DNA of 17,015 nucleotides from JAPOPJ01 sp964538885 (GCA_964538885.1 CAZIHR010000100.1:1-17015), one strand, 5' to 3'; positions 7,644 through 15,814 are shown, numbered from the stretch's first letter. A program made the numbers and translations. The notes: generated by a model from the letters alone, not told the origin.

Positions 7644-8273
7644 TCAATTGGACACTACAAGCTTCCACAGATAGCCTTCAGGATTTGCAGTTAATTCCAA
7701 CAAGAGATTCTTGCCTGCCAAATCAGATACAGTAGATCTACTTGTGGTGCTCACACCACTCTCATGATGTTCCAATGTGGCATCAATCCACATTGGTATA
7801 GTGGCAAATCCACCAGGTGACTCAATCTCCCAGCATGAGCAAATAAGAGTGTCCACCACTGTTTGTATGATCGTCTTGAGATCTGTGGATTCAGATACAA
7901 TATGATCAGTTTGGATTGCTGTAATTACATATTCAGGTCGATGATTTGAGCCCACCATCTGAATGTTTCCCAGAAATCCACCACGAGAATCAAGTATTTC
8001 AGTAGAAGTGCAGTAATCTATGGAATTCTGAACAAGCTCATCAGAAAAGAATGTACAATATTTCTGGATGGAAAATCCGTTGAGTTTGAGTGGAGATGAC
8101 ATGTGGATGTTTGACTCGACAAGTGCAAGCTGTAAATCACTATTTGCATCAGCATATGTAAAAGAGAATATGTCACCTTTTTGCGGGTCAGAGTCACTAT
8201 CTACCAGCGTAAAACCAGCAGAGAGTGCCACTATAATTCCTGCCACCAAAACAACTGTAAATTTTTTGTGCAT
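7644..8273 (-). CDS. Membrane-anchored or secreted hypothetical protein with conserved-looking cysteines
   Basis: I do not recognise a characterised family. The 209-residue protein starts with a short basic stretch and one hydrophobic segment (about residues 5-22, VVLVAGIIVALSAGFT), consistent with a signal peptide or anchor and an extracytoplasmic remainder. The rest is soluble, with cysteines in QKYCTFF, DYCTST and an ICSCW motif near residue 143, which could form disulfides or bind a metal. The ATG at 8273 is preceded by a TATA-like box 27 bases upstream. The TauE/SafE gene follows after 28 bases, suggesting an operon and perhaps a shared job at the membrane. The DUF192 gene lies upstream on the same strand but has its own promoter-like box. 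Confidence 0.75.
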   Translation of the reverse strand: MHKKFTVVLVAGIIVALSAGFTLVDSDSDPQKGDIFSFTYADANSDLQLALVESNIHMSSPLKLNGFSIQKYCTFFSDELVQNSIDYCTSTEILDSRGGFLGNIQMVGSNHRPEYVITAIQTDHIVSESTDLKTIIQTVVDTLICSCWEIESPGGFATIPMWIDATLEHHESGVSTTSRSTVSDLAGKNLLLELTANPEGYLWKLVVSN

Positions 8274-8295
8274 TTGGTAAAGTTATGAAAATTCA

Positions 8296-8304
8296 CAAAA
8301 TAAG
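8296..8304 (-). promoter_or_regulatory. TATA-like box for the secreted-protein/permease operon
   Basis: CTTATTTTG on the minus strand is centred about 27 bases before ATG 8273, predicting a leaderless message for the first gene. Confidence 0.4.
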
Positions 8305-8354
8305 GTTTTGCAATCAGTATCATATCAATTGGCCACATAAATATAGATTACAAG

Positions 8355-8846
8355 TCATATTGAGATGATATCAAGTTTAGAATTGTGGTTGATACCAAAT
8401 TTGTCTACAAAGCCAGATGTAACTTCAAGGATATACATTGCATCAGTATCAGGCATGACGGTCTGGCATGTGACTGTCTCTAGTGCGGTTTTACATGGAG
8501 GAACATCAGTCTCTATATGTACCACATTACCATCAGCATCAAACCAGATCATGTCAAGTGAAAATTGCATGTTGAGCATCCAAAGAGAGTACGGTGCTGG
8601 ACTGTCAAAGACAAAGATCATGCCTTGATCATATGGAAGTTGATCTTGGAACATGAGGCCTCTGACTCGTCTCGGCTCGGTGTCGGCCACTTGAACCTCC
8701 AGTACGAGATCATCAACTTTGATTGTTCCTCTGGGAAACTCTACTGACTCTAGTTTTATATCACTTGGAACAGACAGAACACCCACTATCCCAACAATTA
8801 CAGCTGCGGCAGCAATAGGAACAAGTACGTGGGTTCGGGACACCAT
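8355..8846 (-). CDS. DUF192 protein with N-terminal membrane anchor
   Basis: The protein has 163 residues. Residues about 7-27 form one hydrophobic helix (VLVPIAAAAVIVGIVGVL), so the rest is probably outside the cell. The DUF192 domain covers about residues 50-160 and shows the family's features: RRVRGLMFQ, GMIFVFDSP, the MNMQFSLDMIWFD block and DGNVVHIE. Two cysteines (in PPCKTAL and VTCQTV) lie in the loop usually variable in the family. DUF192 proteins are small beta-rich proteins whose role is not settled. The length is usual. The start at ATG 8846 is supported by a TATA-like box 28 bases upstream. It is the first of three same-strand genes for membrane or exported proteins. Confidence 0.87.
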   Translation of the reverse strand: MVSRTHVLVPIAAAAVIVGIVGVLSVPSDIKLESVEFPRGTIKVDDLVLEVQVADTEPRRVRGLMFQDQLPYDQGMIFVFDSPAPYSLWMLNMQFSLDMIWFDADGNVVHIETDVPPCKTALETVTCQTVMPDTDAMYILEVTSGFVDKFGINHNSKLDIISI

Positions 8847-9144
8847 ACAGAGGTTTAGTCTGTATTCCTTTTAAAAATCAAAGGATCAAACAAGCACACC
8901 ATACAGTGACTCAATTACAGTTTACACTAATAGTATCATAGTATAGTATATTGAAAATGGCATCATACAGCTCAGTCACCCCATAACTTTGCGCGCTGAT
9001 GTAAGCTGCAAATTGAATCAGCCACGCATCATGAATATAACAACATTTTACTATAAAGCCCACAACTAACAGGTCAATTACAAACTATATCTTCAATTTT
9101 TTCAGTTATTTATTCTGATACAAAAATTACACAAACAAGGCAAA
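8847..9144. other. Intergenic region with a small GC-rich hairpin
   Basis: I see no coding region. Besides the DUF192 promoter it contains a repetitive AT stretch with repeated tagtat words (about 8931-8951) and a hairpin pairing gctgat (8995-9000) with atcagc (9017-9022), extendable by gcg (8991-8993) with cgc (9025-9027). A small RNA is possible but unsupported by a recognised family. Confidence 0.35.
8871..8878 (-). promoter_or_regulatory. TATA-like box for the DUF192 gene
   Basis: The minus strand reads ATTTTTAA, centred about 28 bases before ATG 8846. This again predicts a transcript starting at or near the start codon. Confidence 0.45.
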
Positions 9145-9495
9145 TTAGAAAACGTTGCTCTTAAAGTCGCCAATTGTAGATATGGTATTACGAGTTGCTT
9201 GTCCTATGTCACTGATTGTTGCACTGTTGTATTTTTTTTCTAGATATCTTCCTGCAACGATCATTGGTCCACCGACAGCACATGTAATGCCGGTGGGTTC
9301 TGGGACCCACAACATGATAAATCCAATCTTTTGGAGTTTCTTGCCAGGAGCTGGTGCTTTTTGCAATGCCGCAAGGGATCGTGATTGGGCATCATGATCA
9401 ATCTTTGCAATATCGGTGTAAAGACCGGCCCTCCTTTTTGCAGAGTCAGATACGCCACGCACCAGATCCAATCTTGTCTTTAGGGGGTCTACCAT
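9145..9495 (-). CDS. Small hypothetical protein with a central hydrophobic segment
   Basis: This 116-residue protein belongs to no characterised family I recognise; it looks like a conserved thaumarchaeal protein. A charged helical N-terminal half (RLDLVRG, KRRAGLYTDIAKIDH) and a basic stretch (PAPGKKLQK) precede an amphipathic to hydrophobic region (IGFIMLWVPEP and ITCAVGGPMIVAGRYLEKKY, about residues 58-90) that could be a membrane hairpin or re-entrant segment. The ATG at 9495 has a TATA-like box about 24 bases upstream. It stands alone on the minus strand, divergent from the metal-regulator gene. Confidence 0.65.
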   Translation of the reverse strand: MVDPLKTRLDLVRGVSDSAKRRAGLYTDIAKIDHDAQSRSLAALQKAPAPGKKLQKIGFIMLWVPEPTGITCAVGGPMIVAGRYLEKKYNSATISDIGQATRNTISTIGDFKSNVF

Positions 9496-9514
9496 GACAG
9501 ATGCTATTCATGGG

Positions 9515-9522
9515 AAAAATAG
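9515..9522 (-). promoter_or_regulatory. TATA-like box for the 116-residue hypothetical gene
   Basis: CTATTTTT on the minus strand lies about 24 bases before ATG 9495. Confidence 0.35.
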
Positions 9523-9648
9523 TTAACAAACAAGGATCAAAAACGGTCACTTTCAAGTCAACAAAGAATAACAAAACAAAAAAACGCCTATAACACATTT
9601 GTTCCCAAGATATGACAGGCGTGGCGGCGTGTATGTAGAATTTCAATA

Positions 9649-10188
9649 ATGTTGAATTATATAGAAATATTTTCAATGTATCTTACTATCATTTATTTAT
9701 TGAATGGTATCAAACAGATACAATTGTACAACATAGACATAAAGAGATTAGACTCTATCAAAGCAGCACACGAGTCCAAGAAAATCACATACAGTTCAAG
9801 AATGGAGGATTATCTAGAAGTAATATCTGAGCTGGTCGAGCAGAAAGGATATGCCACAAGCTTGGACATCTCAAGATACATGAATGTAAGTGCGCCAAGT
9901 GTCACAAAGATGCTAAAGAGACTAGATGATAATGGATTCCTTGAATACGAGAAATACCACGGTATCAACCTCACCAAAAAAGGTACACAGATTGCTGACG
10001 GCATAAGACAAAAGCACGGCATTTTGTTGGAATTCTTTGATATTCTCGGTGTGAGTCATGATACTGCAAATCAAGATATTGAAGGTATAGAGCATCACCT
10101 CAACCCAAAATCGATAAAGCAGCTACGAAAATTCATTACATTTCTAAAATCGAATCCAAAGATTCTGAGTGAATTTAAGAATCTTTAA
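9649..10188 (+). CDS. MntR/DtxR-family metal-dependent transcriptional regulator
   Basis: The winged-helix region (about residues 52-112) carries SAPSVTKMLKRLDDNGFLEYEKY, close to the MntR recognition helix and wing. The metal ligands of Bacillus MntR (D8, E11, H77, E99, E102, H103) are matched with identical spacing by D54, E57, H123, E145, E148 and H149. The protein therefore probably senses Mn(II) or Fe(II) and represses uptake genes. There is no SH3-like C-terminal domain, as in MntR. The start is uncertain: from ATG 9649 the first 45 residues are extra and hydrophobic at the tip. TTG 9724 or ATG 9802 are alternatives, the former preceded by a TATA-like stretch near 9689-9698. The 3' end overlaps the convergent PIN-ATPase gene by 14 bases. 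Confidence 0.88.
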   Translation: MLNYIEIFSMYLTIIYLLNGIKQIQLYNIDIKRLDSIKAAHESKKITYSSRMEDYLEVISELVEQKGYATSLDISRYMNVSAPSVTKMLKRLDDNGFLEYEKYHGINLTKKGTQIADGIRQKHGILLEFFDILGVSHDTANQDIEGIEHHLNPKSIKQLRKFITFLKSNPKILSEFKNL

Positions 10189-11992
10189 GACTCACACGTA
10201 TGTCTTTTTGGGAAGACGCATAATGTAAAAGGTCTCTGGCGGCCTCTGAACGCTTGGGGATTTTGATCGTACCACCTCTACTCACTCTTGCAGATGTGAC
10301 GTATCTGTCACCTGCATAGATGTACGTATGTATTGATGCATATTCTCTGCCTACAGTCAACAAAAGAGCAGATTTTGATTCAGAGAATGTGAACTGTATA
10401 TAGTCAGATGGTGACTCGACATCTGAATCTCGGGCCACTACCTGAATGTGGAGTCCAAGCGATTTTTCGATCTCACCTATATTGCTACCACCCCTTCCAA
10501 TTATAGATGGAATATACCGCTCATCGACAGTCACCTTGGCTCGACTTTCAGATATGACATCCACCTCGGCACGCAGGTCGTATCTTTTAAAGGTCTCACA
10601 GATCTTCTCCTCAGCCAGCCTAGCAATACCAGCCTTACGAGCATGTTTTGGAATGGGCATGATGACGTTCTCCTCGCCGAATGTATAGATCTCATACTTT
10701 AGCGTATTATTCTCAAAATCTCTGATCTCAATCACGGGACGCGCCAAATCAGACTCGGTCATTCCTGTGGGGACCTTTACCACCAACGCCAAAGAATACA
10801 CATTACCGACACGTCCATCCTTTACGAATACTACAGTATCTAACACATTTGGGATCATGCCAAGCTCGATCTTACCTATAAATCGCTGGATTGCATCAAG
10901 TGGAGAGCTTGCATGTACTACACCAACCATCCCTACACCAGCTAGTCGCAAGTCAGAAAAAGTCTCAAAATCTTCTCGTCGCCGCACCTCATCAAATATC
11001 GTATAATCTGGGCGTACAAGCAACAAAATCTCAGCAGTATTATTAAAGCTGCCGGAAAGTTTGGTGTACTGTGTAATTCCTGAATCCACCTGCAAGTCAC
11101 GCGGTGACTCGAATGTCTTGACTATATTTCCCATCTTGTGGTAAAAGTTGGCAAGACCAGATGCCAAGGTGCTTTTCCCAGAACCAGGAGGCCCAGAGAT
11201 CAGCACGCCCTTTGCAGTATCTGAAAATCTTGCCAAAAGTTCTTCAGGGATGTCATAGTCCTCAATAGATAGATTCACTATAGGATGAACAATGGTAATC
11301 TCAAATCCCTCAGATAGTGGTGGCCGGGTCATTGCGATTCTGTAAGTGCCATGCTGTACCACAGAAGCTCCGGGTTTGGACATTTCAACCATTACTGAGG
11401 AAGATACGTTAGCAGCGTCGAGGATCTGTGAGTATAGTGACTCCAAGTATTGAGCAGTCAGGGGCTTGTCTTCTAGATCTTCTAACACAAATGATCCTGG
11501 TTTTCCTCTCTTTGCCATAGGTGGTAAATTCTCTTTGAGATGTACGCTCATCGTATTGGAATCAAAATACTTGAGAAATTCAGGCTTTTCATCTGGGAGA
11601 TCCGACATTACAAGTATTGATTTTATACCTTCTGCTAGAGCTACAAGATGTTGAGTTTTGTCAGATGTGTAAAGTGTTGCATTGTTTTGTTTGGCAATAT
11701 CTTTGATTAATGCATCTAATCTTCCACGCGATGCAAGATTGATGTCATCAGATGTAGGATGGTTCCCCTCAACAGTTATTAACAGATCAAATTGGTCTGA
11801 CAGATCTTGTAGTTTTTTTATCTCATCTAGCCCTGCAAAACCATGCTTTTGTTGTAGAGTTGCCTGTGATTGCAGCTCATCAAGTACTACTTGTGGTATG
11901 ATCACCTTATAGCCGTTCAAATGTCCCGACTGGACATTGGATAGGAGCTGCCCGTTAATTATTATGCTGGTATCTGCAACTATTTTTGACAA
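10175..11992 (-). CDS. PIN domain-ATPase-KH domain protein (archaeal PilT/VirB11-like)
   Basis: This 605-residue protein has three recognisable parts. A PIN nuclease-type domain spans about residues 1-130 with acidic residues D7 (VADTSII), E39 (VLDEL), the Asp of GRLDALI and the Asp of YTSDKTQ. An ATPase of the PilT/VirB11 type has Walker A GPPGSGKST near residue 265-273 and a Walker B-like YTIFDEV. A KH RNA-binding domain with GRGG lies near residue 500. The combination is widespread in archaea and presumed to act on RNA or ribosome-associated targets in the cytoplasm; its substrate is not known. The start is TTG at 11992, since no ATG or GTG lies upstream in frame within reach. The stop overlaps the end of the MntR-type gene on the other strand by 14 bases. 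Confidence 0.93.
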   Translation of the reverse strand: MSKIVADTSIIINGQLLSNVQSGHLNGYKVIIPQVVLDELQSQATLQQKHGFAGLDEIKKLQDLSDQFDLLITVEGNHPTSDDINLASRGRLDALIKDIAKQNNATLYTSDKTQHLVALAEGIKSILVMSDLPDEKPEFLKYFDSNTMSVHLKENLPPMAKRGKPGSFVLEDLEDKPLTAQYLESLYSQILDAANVSSSVMVEMSKPGASVVQHGTYRIAMTRPPLSEGFEITIVHPIVNLSIEDYDIPEELLARFSDTAKGVLISGPPGSGKSTLASGLANFYHKMGNIVKTFESPRDLQVDSGITQYTKLSGSFNNTAEILLLVRPDYTIFDEVRRREDFETFSDLRLAGVGMVGVVHASSPLDAIQRFIGKIELGMIPNVLDTVVFVKDGRVGNVYSLALVVKVPTGMTESDLARPVIEIRDFENNTLKYEIYTFGEENVIMPIPKHARKAGIARLAEEKICETFKRYDLRAEVDVISESRAKVTVDERYIPSIIGRGGSNIGEIEKSLGLHIQVVARDSDVESPSDYIQFTFSESKSALLLTVGREYASIHTYIYAGDRYVTSARVSRGGTIKIPKRSEAARDLLHYASSQKDIRVSLKDS

Positions 11993-12146
11993 ACTACAAT
12001 GGTAATGAAATGTTGGGTCACTAAATTACTTTGCTAAGATCGGGCAGTCACATAATTTATAGTTAAAAATTTTTCCGTGAATTAGAAATATAGATGAATT
12101 CAAAGTACAAATTGAATTACTTGAAAAATCAACAAATATGATAGTG

Positions 12147-12155
12147 TTTATATTT
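12147..12155 (+). promoter_or_regulatory. TATA-like box upstream of the small frameshifted gene
   Basis: The box tttatattt would place transcription start near 12178, about 25 bases before ATG 12203. The rest of the divergent region 11993-12202 shows no gene. Confidence 0.4.
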
Positions 12156-12202
12156 GCAATATGTGATGAATGAAAAAACTCATACTCAGGCACACACATT
12201 AA

Positions 12203-12417
12203 ATGCAGGACAAAGAAAACATACCACATGAACTAAAATTACTCACAGAGCAGAAAAAATTTGTTGCAATGACAACAAAGATGTGAAAGATCAAAAGAAT
12301 AAAGAGTTTTACAATAACTGCACCAGCTACTTTAGGCACCTAAGAAAGAAGGGCAAAACGGACCAAGAGTTTGAAGATGAATACTTTTTTACAATGCCAG
12401 CCATCTCAAGGCACTAA
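12203..12417 (+). pseudogene. Small conserved-looking protein split by a one-base frameshift
   Basis: Two short frames read as one protein. The first runs from ATG 12203 for 27 codons (MQDKENIPHELKLL to VAMTTKM) to TGA 12284-12286. The second, one base back, runs from GTG 12283 for 44 codons (VKDQKNKEFYNNC, SYFRHLRKKGKT, EYFFTMPAISRH) to TAA 12415-12417. Joined, they give about 71 residues, mostly charged and helical, with no stop but the junction. Restoring one G (ATGGTG instead of ATGTG) fuses them. Alternatives are two coupled genes overlapping by GTGA, or a sequencing error. I do not know the function. It lies directly upstream of tldD on the same strand. Confidence 0.5.
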
Positions 12418-12420
12418 CGC

Positions 12421-12428
12421 AATATTTA
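12421..12428 (+). promoter_or_regulatory. TATA-like box for the tldD operon
   Basis: aatattta lies about 31 bases before ATG 12456 and overlaps the space right after the small frameshifted gene, predicting a short or absent leader. Confidence 0.4.
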
Positions 12429-12455
12429 GGAACTAGTAGCAATCTTGAATTATCC

Positions 12456-13871
12456 ATGGACTCGCATCTTCTAGAACTAGCCAGTCGAGCAGTCAACTAT
12501 GCAAATGATAGAGGAGCCCAGTACTGTGATGTAAGAGCAGAGCAACACATAACAAAAGATGCACTTGTTGAAGATGGGAAAACGGAGCGAATTATGACTA
12601 GTCGCGACATGGGAATTGGAATACGCATAATTTGTGATGGCGCATGGGGTTTTTGCTCATCTACAAACCCCGAATCATTTGAACAAGTTTCCAAGCAGAT
12701 AGACAAGACAATCAGACATTCCAGATACCACTCTAAAAACAAAAAGATACATCTTGCAGATGTACCTCAAAATAAGGCAAAGAAAAAGACTCCCATATCA
12801 AAAAAACCAGATATTGAAGAGATGATAAAAATAGGACATGAGTGTGACTATACAATCAGGCAGAATCAAAACATTGTAAAGTCAATAGTCATGCCAACAT
12901 ATATCGAGTCATCTAAATACTTTGTAAGCTCTGAGGGAAGCTCAATTCTTCAAGAATTTACCGACGTAACAATCCACATGTCTGCTACTGCACATGGACT
13001 TGGCTTGACACAGTCAGTAGACATTACTGAGGGAGGACGAGGAGGCATGGAACAAATCACACAGGACAATATAGCTTACAATTCTGCAAAAAATATTGCA
13101 GAAAAGGCATCACAATTACTACATGCCAATAAAGTAAAAGATGAAAAGACAATAGTTGTGTTGAATCCTGACTTTGTGGCACTGCTAGCACACGAGATAC
13201 TAGGACATCCATCAGAGGCCGACAGAGTACTAGGAAAAGAGATGGCGTGGGCAGGGGGCGCATGGTGGAGCGGCATGTTGGGCCAAAAGATAGGATCACA
13301 CCACCTCAATGTCTTTGATGATCCGACAATCCAACAAAGTCTTGGAGGGTATGATTTTGATGATGAGGGCGTCAAGGCAGAAAAGACCATGCTTGTCAGT
13401 GAGGGACATCTTTGCAGTCACATGCAAAGCAGAGAGACGGCAGAAACATTCAACACAACTCCCACTGGAAATATGCGTGCTACCAACTATAGATTCATGC
13501 CGTTGATTCGAATGGCATGTACTTGTATAGCAGGGGGCAACCATACTCCAGAAGAGATGATCAGAGAGGTAAAAGACGGGTACTTTATCTCCAACATGAA
13601 AGTCCCATCAATAGACATGCAGAGATACAACTGGAACATATCGTGCCAGTACGCGCAAAAGATCACTGATGGTGAAATAACTGACTTGCACAGAGATGTC
13701 ATTATATCTGGTACAGCGCCTGAATTTTTTTCTTCCGTTGACGCGTGTGGAGATGATTTTACGGTCAGACCCATTACAAATTGTGGTAAAGGAGATCCAA
13801 TGCAACCGATGATTATGGGAAATGGAGGACCCACAATACGCGGTACAGCTACAGTCAAGAGTGTATTATGA
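12456..13871 (+). CDS. tldD: TldD/PmbA-family metallopeptidase (TldD type)
   Basis: The 471-residue length and the HEILGHPSEAD motif (residues 246-251 are HEILGH, the HExxxH zinc site) identify the TldD subunit. The C-terminal GKGDPMQPMIMGNGGPT block is also characteristic. Bacterial TldD pairs with TldE to form a cytoplasmic peptidase that trims small peptides; no tldE partner is in this window. The N-terminal substrate-entry region (residues 1-100) looks complete, and the acidic stretch DDEGVKAEKTML is present as in relatives. The ATG at 12456 is supported by the TATA-like box upstream. The stop codon overlaps the next gene's start (ATGA), so translation of the glycosylase genes is coupled to it. 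Confidence 0.93.
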   Translation: MDSHLLELASRAVNYANDRGAQYCDVRAEQHITKDALVEDGKTERIMTSRDMGIGIRIICDGAWGFCSSTNPESFEQVSKQIDKTIRHSRYHSKNKKIHLADVPQNKAKKKTPISKKPDIEEMIKIGHECDYTIRQNQNIVKSIVMPTYIESSKYFVSSEGSSILQEFTDVTIHMSATAHGLGLTQSVDITEGGRGGMEQITQDNIAYNSAKNIAEKASQLLHANKVKDEKTIVVLNPDFVALLAHEILGHPSEADRVLGKEMAWAGGAWWSGMLGQKIGSHHLNVFDDPTIQQSLGGYDFDDEGVKAEKTMLVSEGHLCSHMQSRETAETFNTTPTGNMRATNYRFMPLIRMACTCIAGGNHTPEEMIREVKDGYFISNMKVPSIDMQRYNWNISCQYAQKITDGEITDLHRDVIISGTAPEFFSSVDACGDDFTVRPITNCGKGDPMQPMIMGNGGPTIRGTATVKSVL

Positions 13872-14461
13872 CAGATAGTTTAGAAAAAATCAGGGAATGT
13901 GTAATAAAATGTACAAAATGTGGGCTGTCCGAGACACGCACAAACGCCGTACCAGGTAGTGGAAACTTTTGTGCAGATGTAATTTTTGTTGGTGAAGCTC
14001 CAGGAAGAAATGAAGATAAGATAGGTCAACCATTTGTGGGCGCAGCAGGAAAGAGACTTGTTGAAGCATTGGAAGATGCAGGAGTGTCAAGAGATTCCAT
14101 ATACATAACAAATGTAGTTAAATGTAGGCCGCAAAAAAATAGAATTCCAAGTGATATAGAAAGAGATGCATGTAGTACATATATCCAAAAAGAGATTCAG
14201 ATAATTGCCCCAAAGATTGTATGTATTATGGGAAACACGGCATTTGGCTCAATTCTTGGCGGAGATAAAATCACAAAATTTAGAGGAAAGATCATAAGAA
14301 AGAAAGAAAGATTATATTTTGTCACAATTCATCCGGCCGCAACAATTTATAGACAAGAGTTATTTGACACACTGAAAAAAGACATCAAGAAGGTATTTCA
14401 ATTAAACGCAGAACTAAAAAAAGGCACAGATATACAAGTCGACATTGAATGCACTCCCTAG
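13868..14461 (+). CDS. Family 4 uracil-DNA glycosylase (4Fe-4S)
   Basis: This 197-residue protein removes uracil from DNA to start base-excision repair. Motif A is GEAPG at residues 42-46 followed by RNED, typical of family 4 rather than family 5. Motif B is HPAA at 155-158. The four iron-sulfur cluster cysteines are in place: C15 and C18 (KCTKCGL), C86 (KCRP) and C102 (DACSTYI). The FVGAAGKRL stretch of the uracil pocket follows motif A. The start codon ATG 13868 shares four bases with the tldD stop. The last 17 bases overlap the start of the 3-methyladenine glycosylase gene, so the three genes form a tight operon. Confidence 0.95.
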   Translation: MTDSLEKIRECVIKCTKCGLSETRTNAVPGSGNFCADVIFVGEAPGRNEDKIGQPFVGAAGKRLVEALEDAGVSRDSIYITNVVKCRPQKNRIPSDIERDACSTYIQKEIQIIAPKIVCIMGNTAFGSILGGDKITKFRGKIIRKKERLYFVTIHPAATIYRQELFDTLKKDIKKVFQLNAELKKGTDIQVDIECTP

Positions 14462-14996
14462 AAGATTTTACAATAAAAATACAGTAACAGTAGCAAAGAT
14501 GCTCTTGGGCAAAAAGATCATTCGCAAATACAACAAACATATGATGACTGCAGTAATCACCGAGACTGAGGCGTATGGTCACAGAGACGATCCAGCAAGT
14601 CATGCATTTAGAGGAGAAACTCTAAGGAACAAGGCAATGTTTGGAGAGGTGGGAAGAGCATATGTCTATTTCACATATGGAATGCACTATTGCTTCAATA
14701 TAGTGGCAAGAGATTCAAAATCCGAGGCAGGTGCGATATTGATTCGTGCAGCAAGACCAGAATTAGGGTTAAACATCATGACAAAAAATAGAAACAATAT
14801 GAAACAGATTAGTGATGGTCCGGCCAAGCTAGCACAGGCACTAAACATAACAAAGAGTCAGTATGGAATAGATCTCACAATAAACGCGGGACTATACATC
14901 ACAGATGGCATCAAGCCCAGAAAGATTACAGCAAGTACAAGAATAGGAATAAGTGCAGCAACGGACAAACCTTGGAATTTTAAGATGGATGTATAA
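14445..14996 (+). CDS. 3-methyladenine-DNA glycosylase (AAG/MPG family)
   Basis: The 183-residue protein has the AAG signature: LPRRFY near the start (residues 4-9), the catalytic ETEAY block (40-44), SHAF with the following RNKAMFG, and VYFTYGMHYCFNIV. The family excises alkylated purines such as 3-methyladenine and hypoxanthine from DNA. The start is TTG at 14445; it gives the family's normal N-terminus (MNALPRRFY), while no in-frame ATG comes before the essential motifs. The gene overlaps the uracil-DNA glycosylase gene by 17 bases, implying translational coupling of two base-excision enzymes. The stop TAA is at 14994-14996. Sequence to 15162 beyond it shows no gene. Confidence 0.94.
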   Translation: MNALPRRFYNKNTVTVAKMLLGKKIIRKYNKHMMTAVITETEAYGHRDDPASHAFRGETLRNKAMFGEVGRAYVYFTYGMHYCFNIVARDSKSEAGAILIRAARPELGLNIMTKNRNNMKQISDGPAKLAQALNITKSQYGIDLTINAGLYITDGIKPRKITASTRIGISAATDKPWNFKMDV

Positions 14997-15144
14997 TTTA
15001 GCACAAAAGAAAACACAGTAAAATGTAAAAAATACAATAACTGTATCAGATAACTAGGAATATCTTTAGCCCAAAATTGTCATCATATATTTCAAGATGC
15101 AAGCTAGTTGAACATTACAAATTTTTCACAATATTAGATATGCT

Positions 15145-15150
15145 AAAAAA
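15145..15150 (-). terminator. T-run (minus strand) after the VTT-domain gene
   Basis: Six A residues on the plus strand give a T6 run on the minus strand 12 bases beyond the stop codon at 15163, a plausible archaeal terminator. Confidence 0.4.
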
Positions 15151-15162
15151 TTTAGGGATTGT

Positions 15163-15795
15163 CTAGTCATCTTTGCTTTCATCAAGTGTCCATGGAGCAA
15201 ATCGTCCCAATACCCTATGCCAATCCAGCCTCAGCAATAACACCACAACTGCTGTCATAGCTATACCAAACACAATTAGTCCGGCATATATGGCAGATGC
15301 ATCATCTATATCCTCCAAAAATGGCTCTACAAGTGATATTCCAAGATGGTGTGATGTAAGTACTATAAAATAGCTGAGGATCAGTTTTCCTGTAAGTGTT
15401 GCGATAAAGAATCGCTTTGGATCATATTTTACAAGGCCTAAGGGAATGTAAACCAAATCATCTGGGATGGGAGTAGCAGCTGCAAAGAATGCAGCTCCGG
15501 CACCATATCTTTTAACCAATCTTTCAAATGGCCTCATCCTTTGCCTAGTTTTTTCCTTGATTATTTTGCGTCCCCCATAGCTCACTGCAAATATGATCTG
15601 CTTGGCAGCAGTTGCAGTCAATGCAGATAACAACGCCAATATATGAAGATCAAACTGATCACCAACTGACATTGTAGCAAGTAGTAAAAATCCAGGCAGT
15701 GGCACAAATGGAACAAGCGATCCAATAAAATTGACCAGACCAAGACTCAGATAACCAACTTCAGTAGTAAAGGGAAACAAGTCAGTAAAATCCAC
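15163..15795 (-). CDS. VTT (DedA/SNARE-associated) domain membrane protein
   Basis: The 210-residue protein has about five hydrophobic segments and the VTT-domain core FAAATPIPDDLVYIPLGLVKYDPKRF in its middle (about residues 103-130), with the preceding PLPGFLLL and SYGGRK regions. DedA/VTT proteins act in the cytoplasmic membrane, some as lipid scramblases or flippases; the role here is unknown. The C-terminus is a basic and acidic cytosolic tail after the last helix (VVVLLLRLDWHR). The ATG at 15795 has a TATA-like box 25 bases upstream. The gene is alone on the minus strand, convergent with the tldD operon. Confidence 0.85.
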   Translation of the reverse strand: MDFTDLFPFTTEVGYLSLGLVNFIGSLVPFVPLPGFLLLATMSVGDQFDLHILALLSALTATAAKQIIFAVSYGGRKIIKEKTRQRMRPFERLVKRYGAGAAFFAAATPIPDDLVYIPLGLVKYDPKRFFIATLTGKLILSYFIVLTSHHLGISLVEPFLEDIDDASAIYAGLIVFGIAMTAVVVLLLRLDWHRVLGRFAPWTLDESKDD

Positions 15796-15814
15796 ATTCT
15801 TTGCAAGCGAGATG

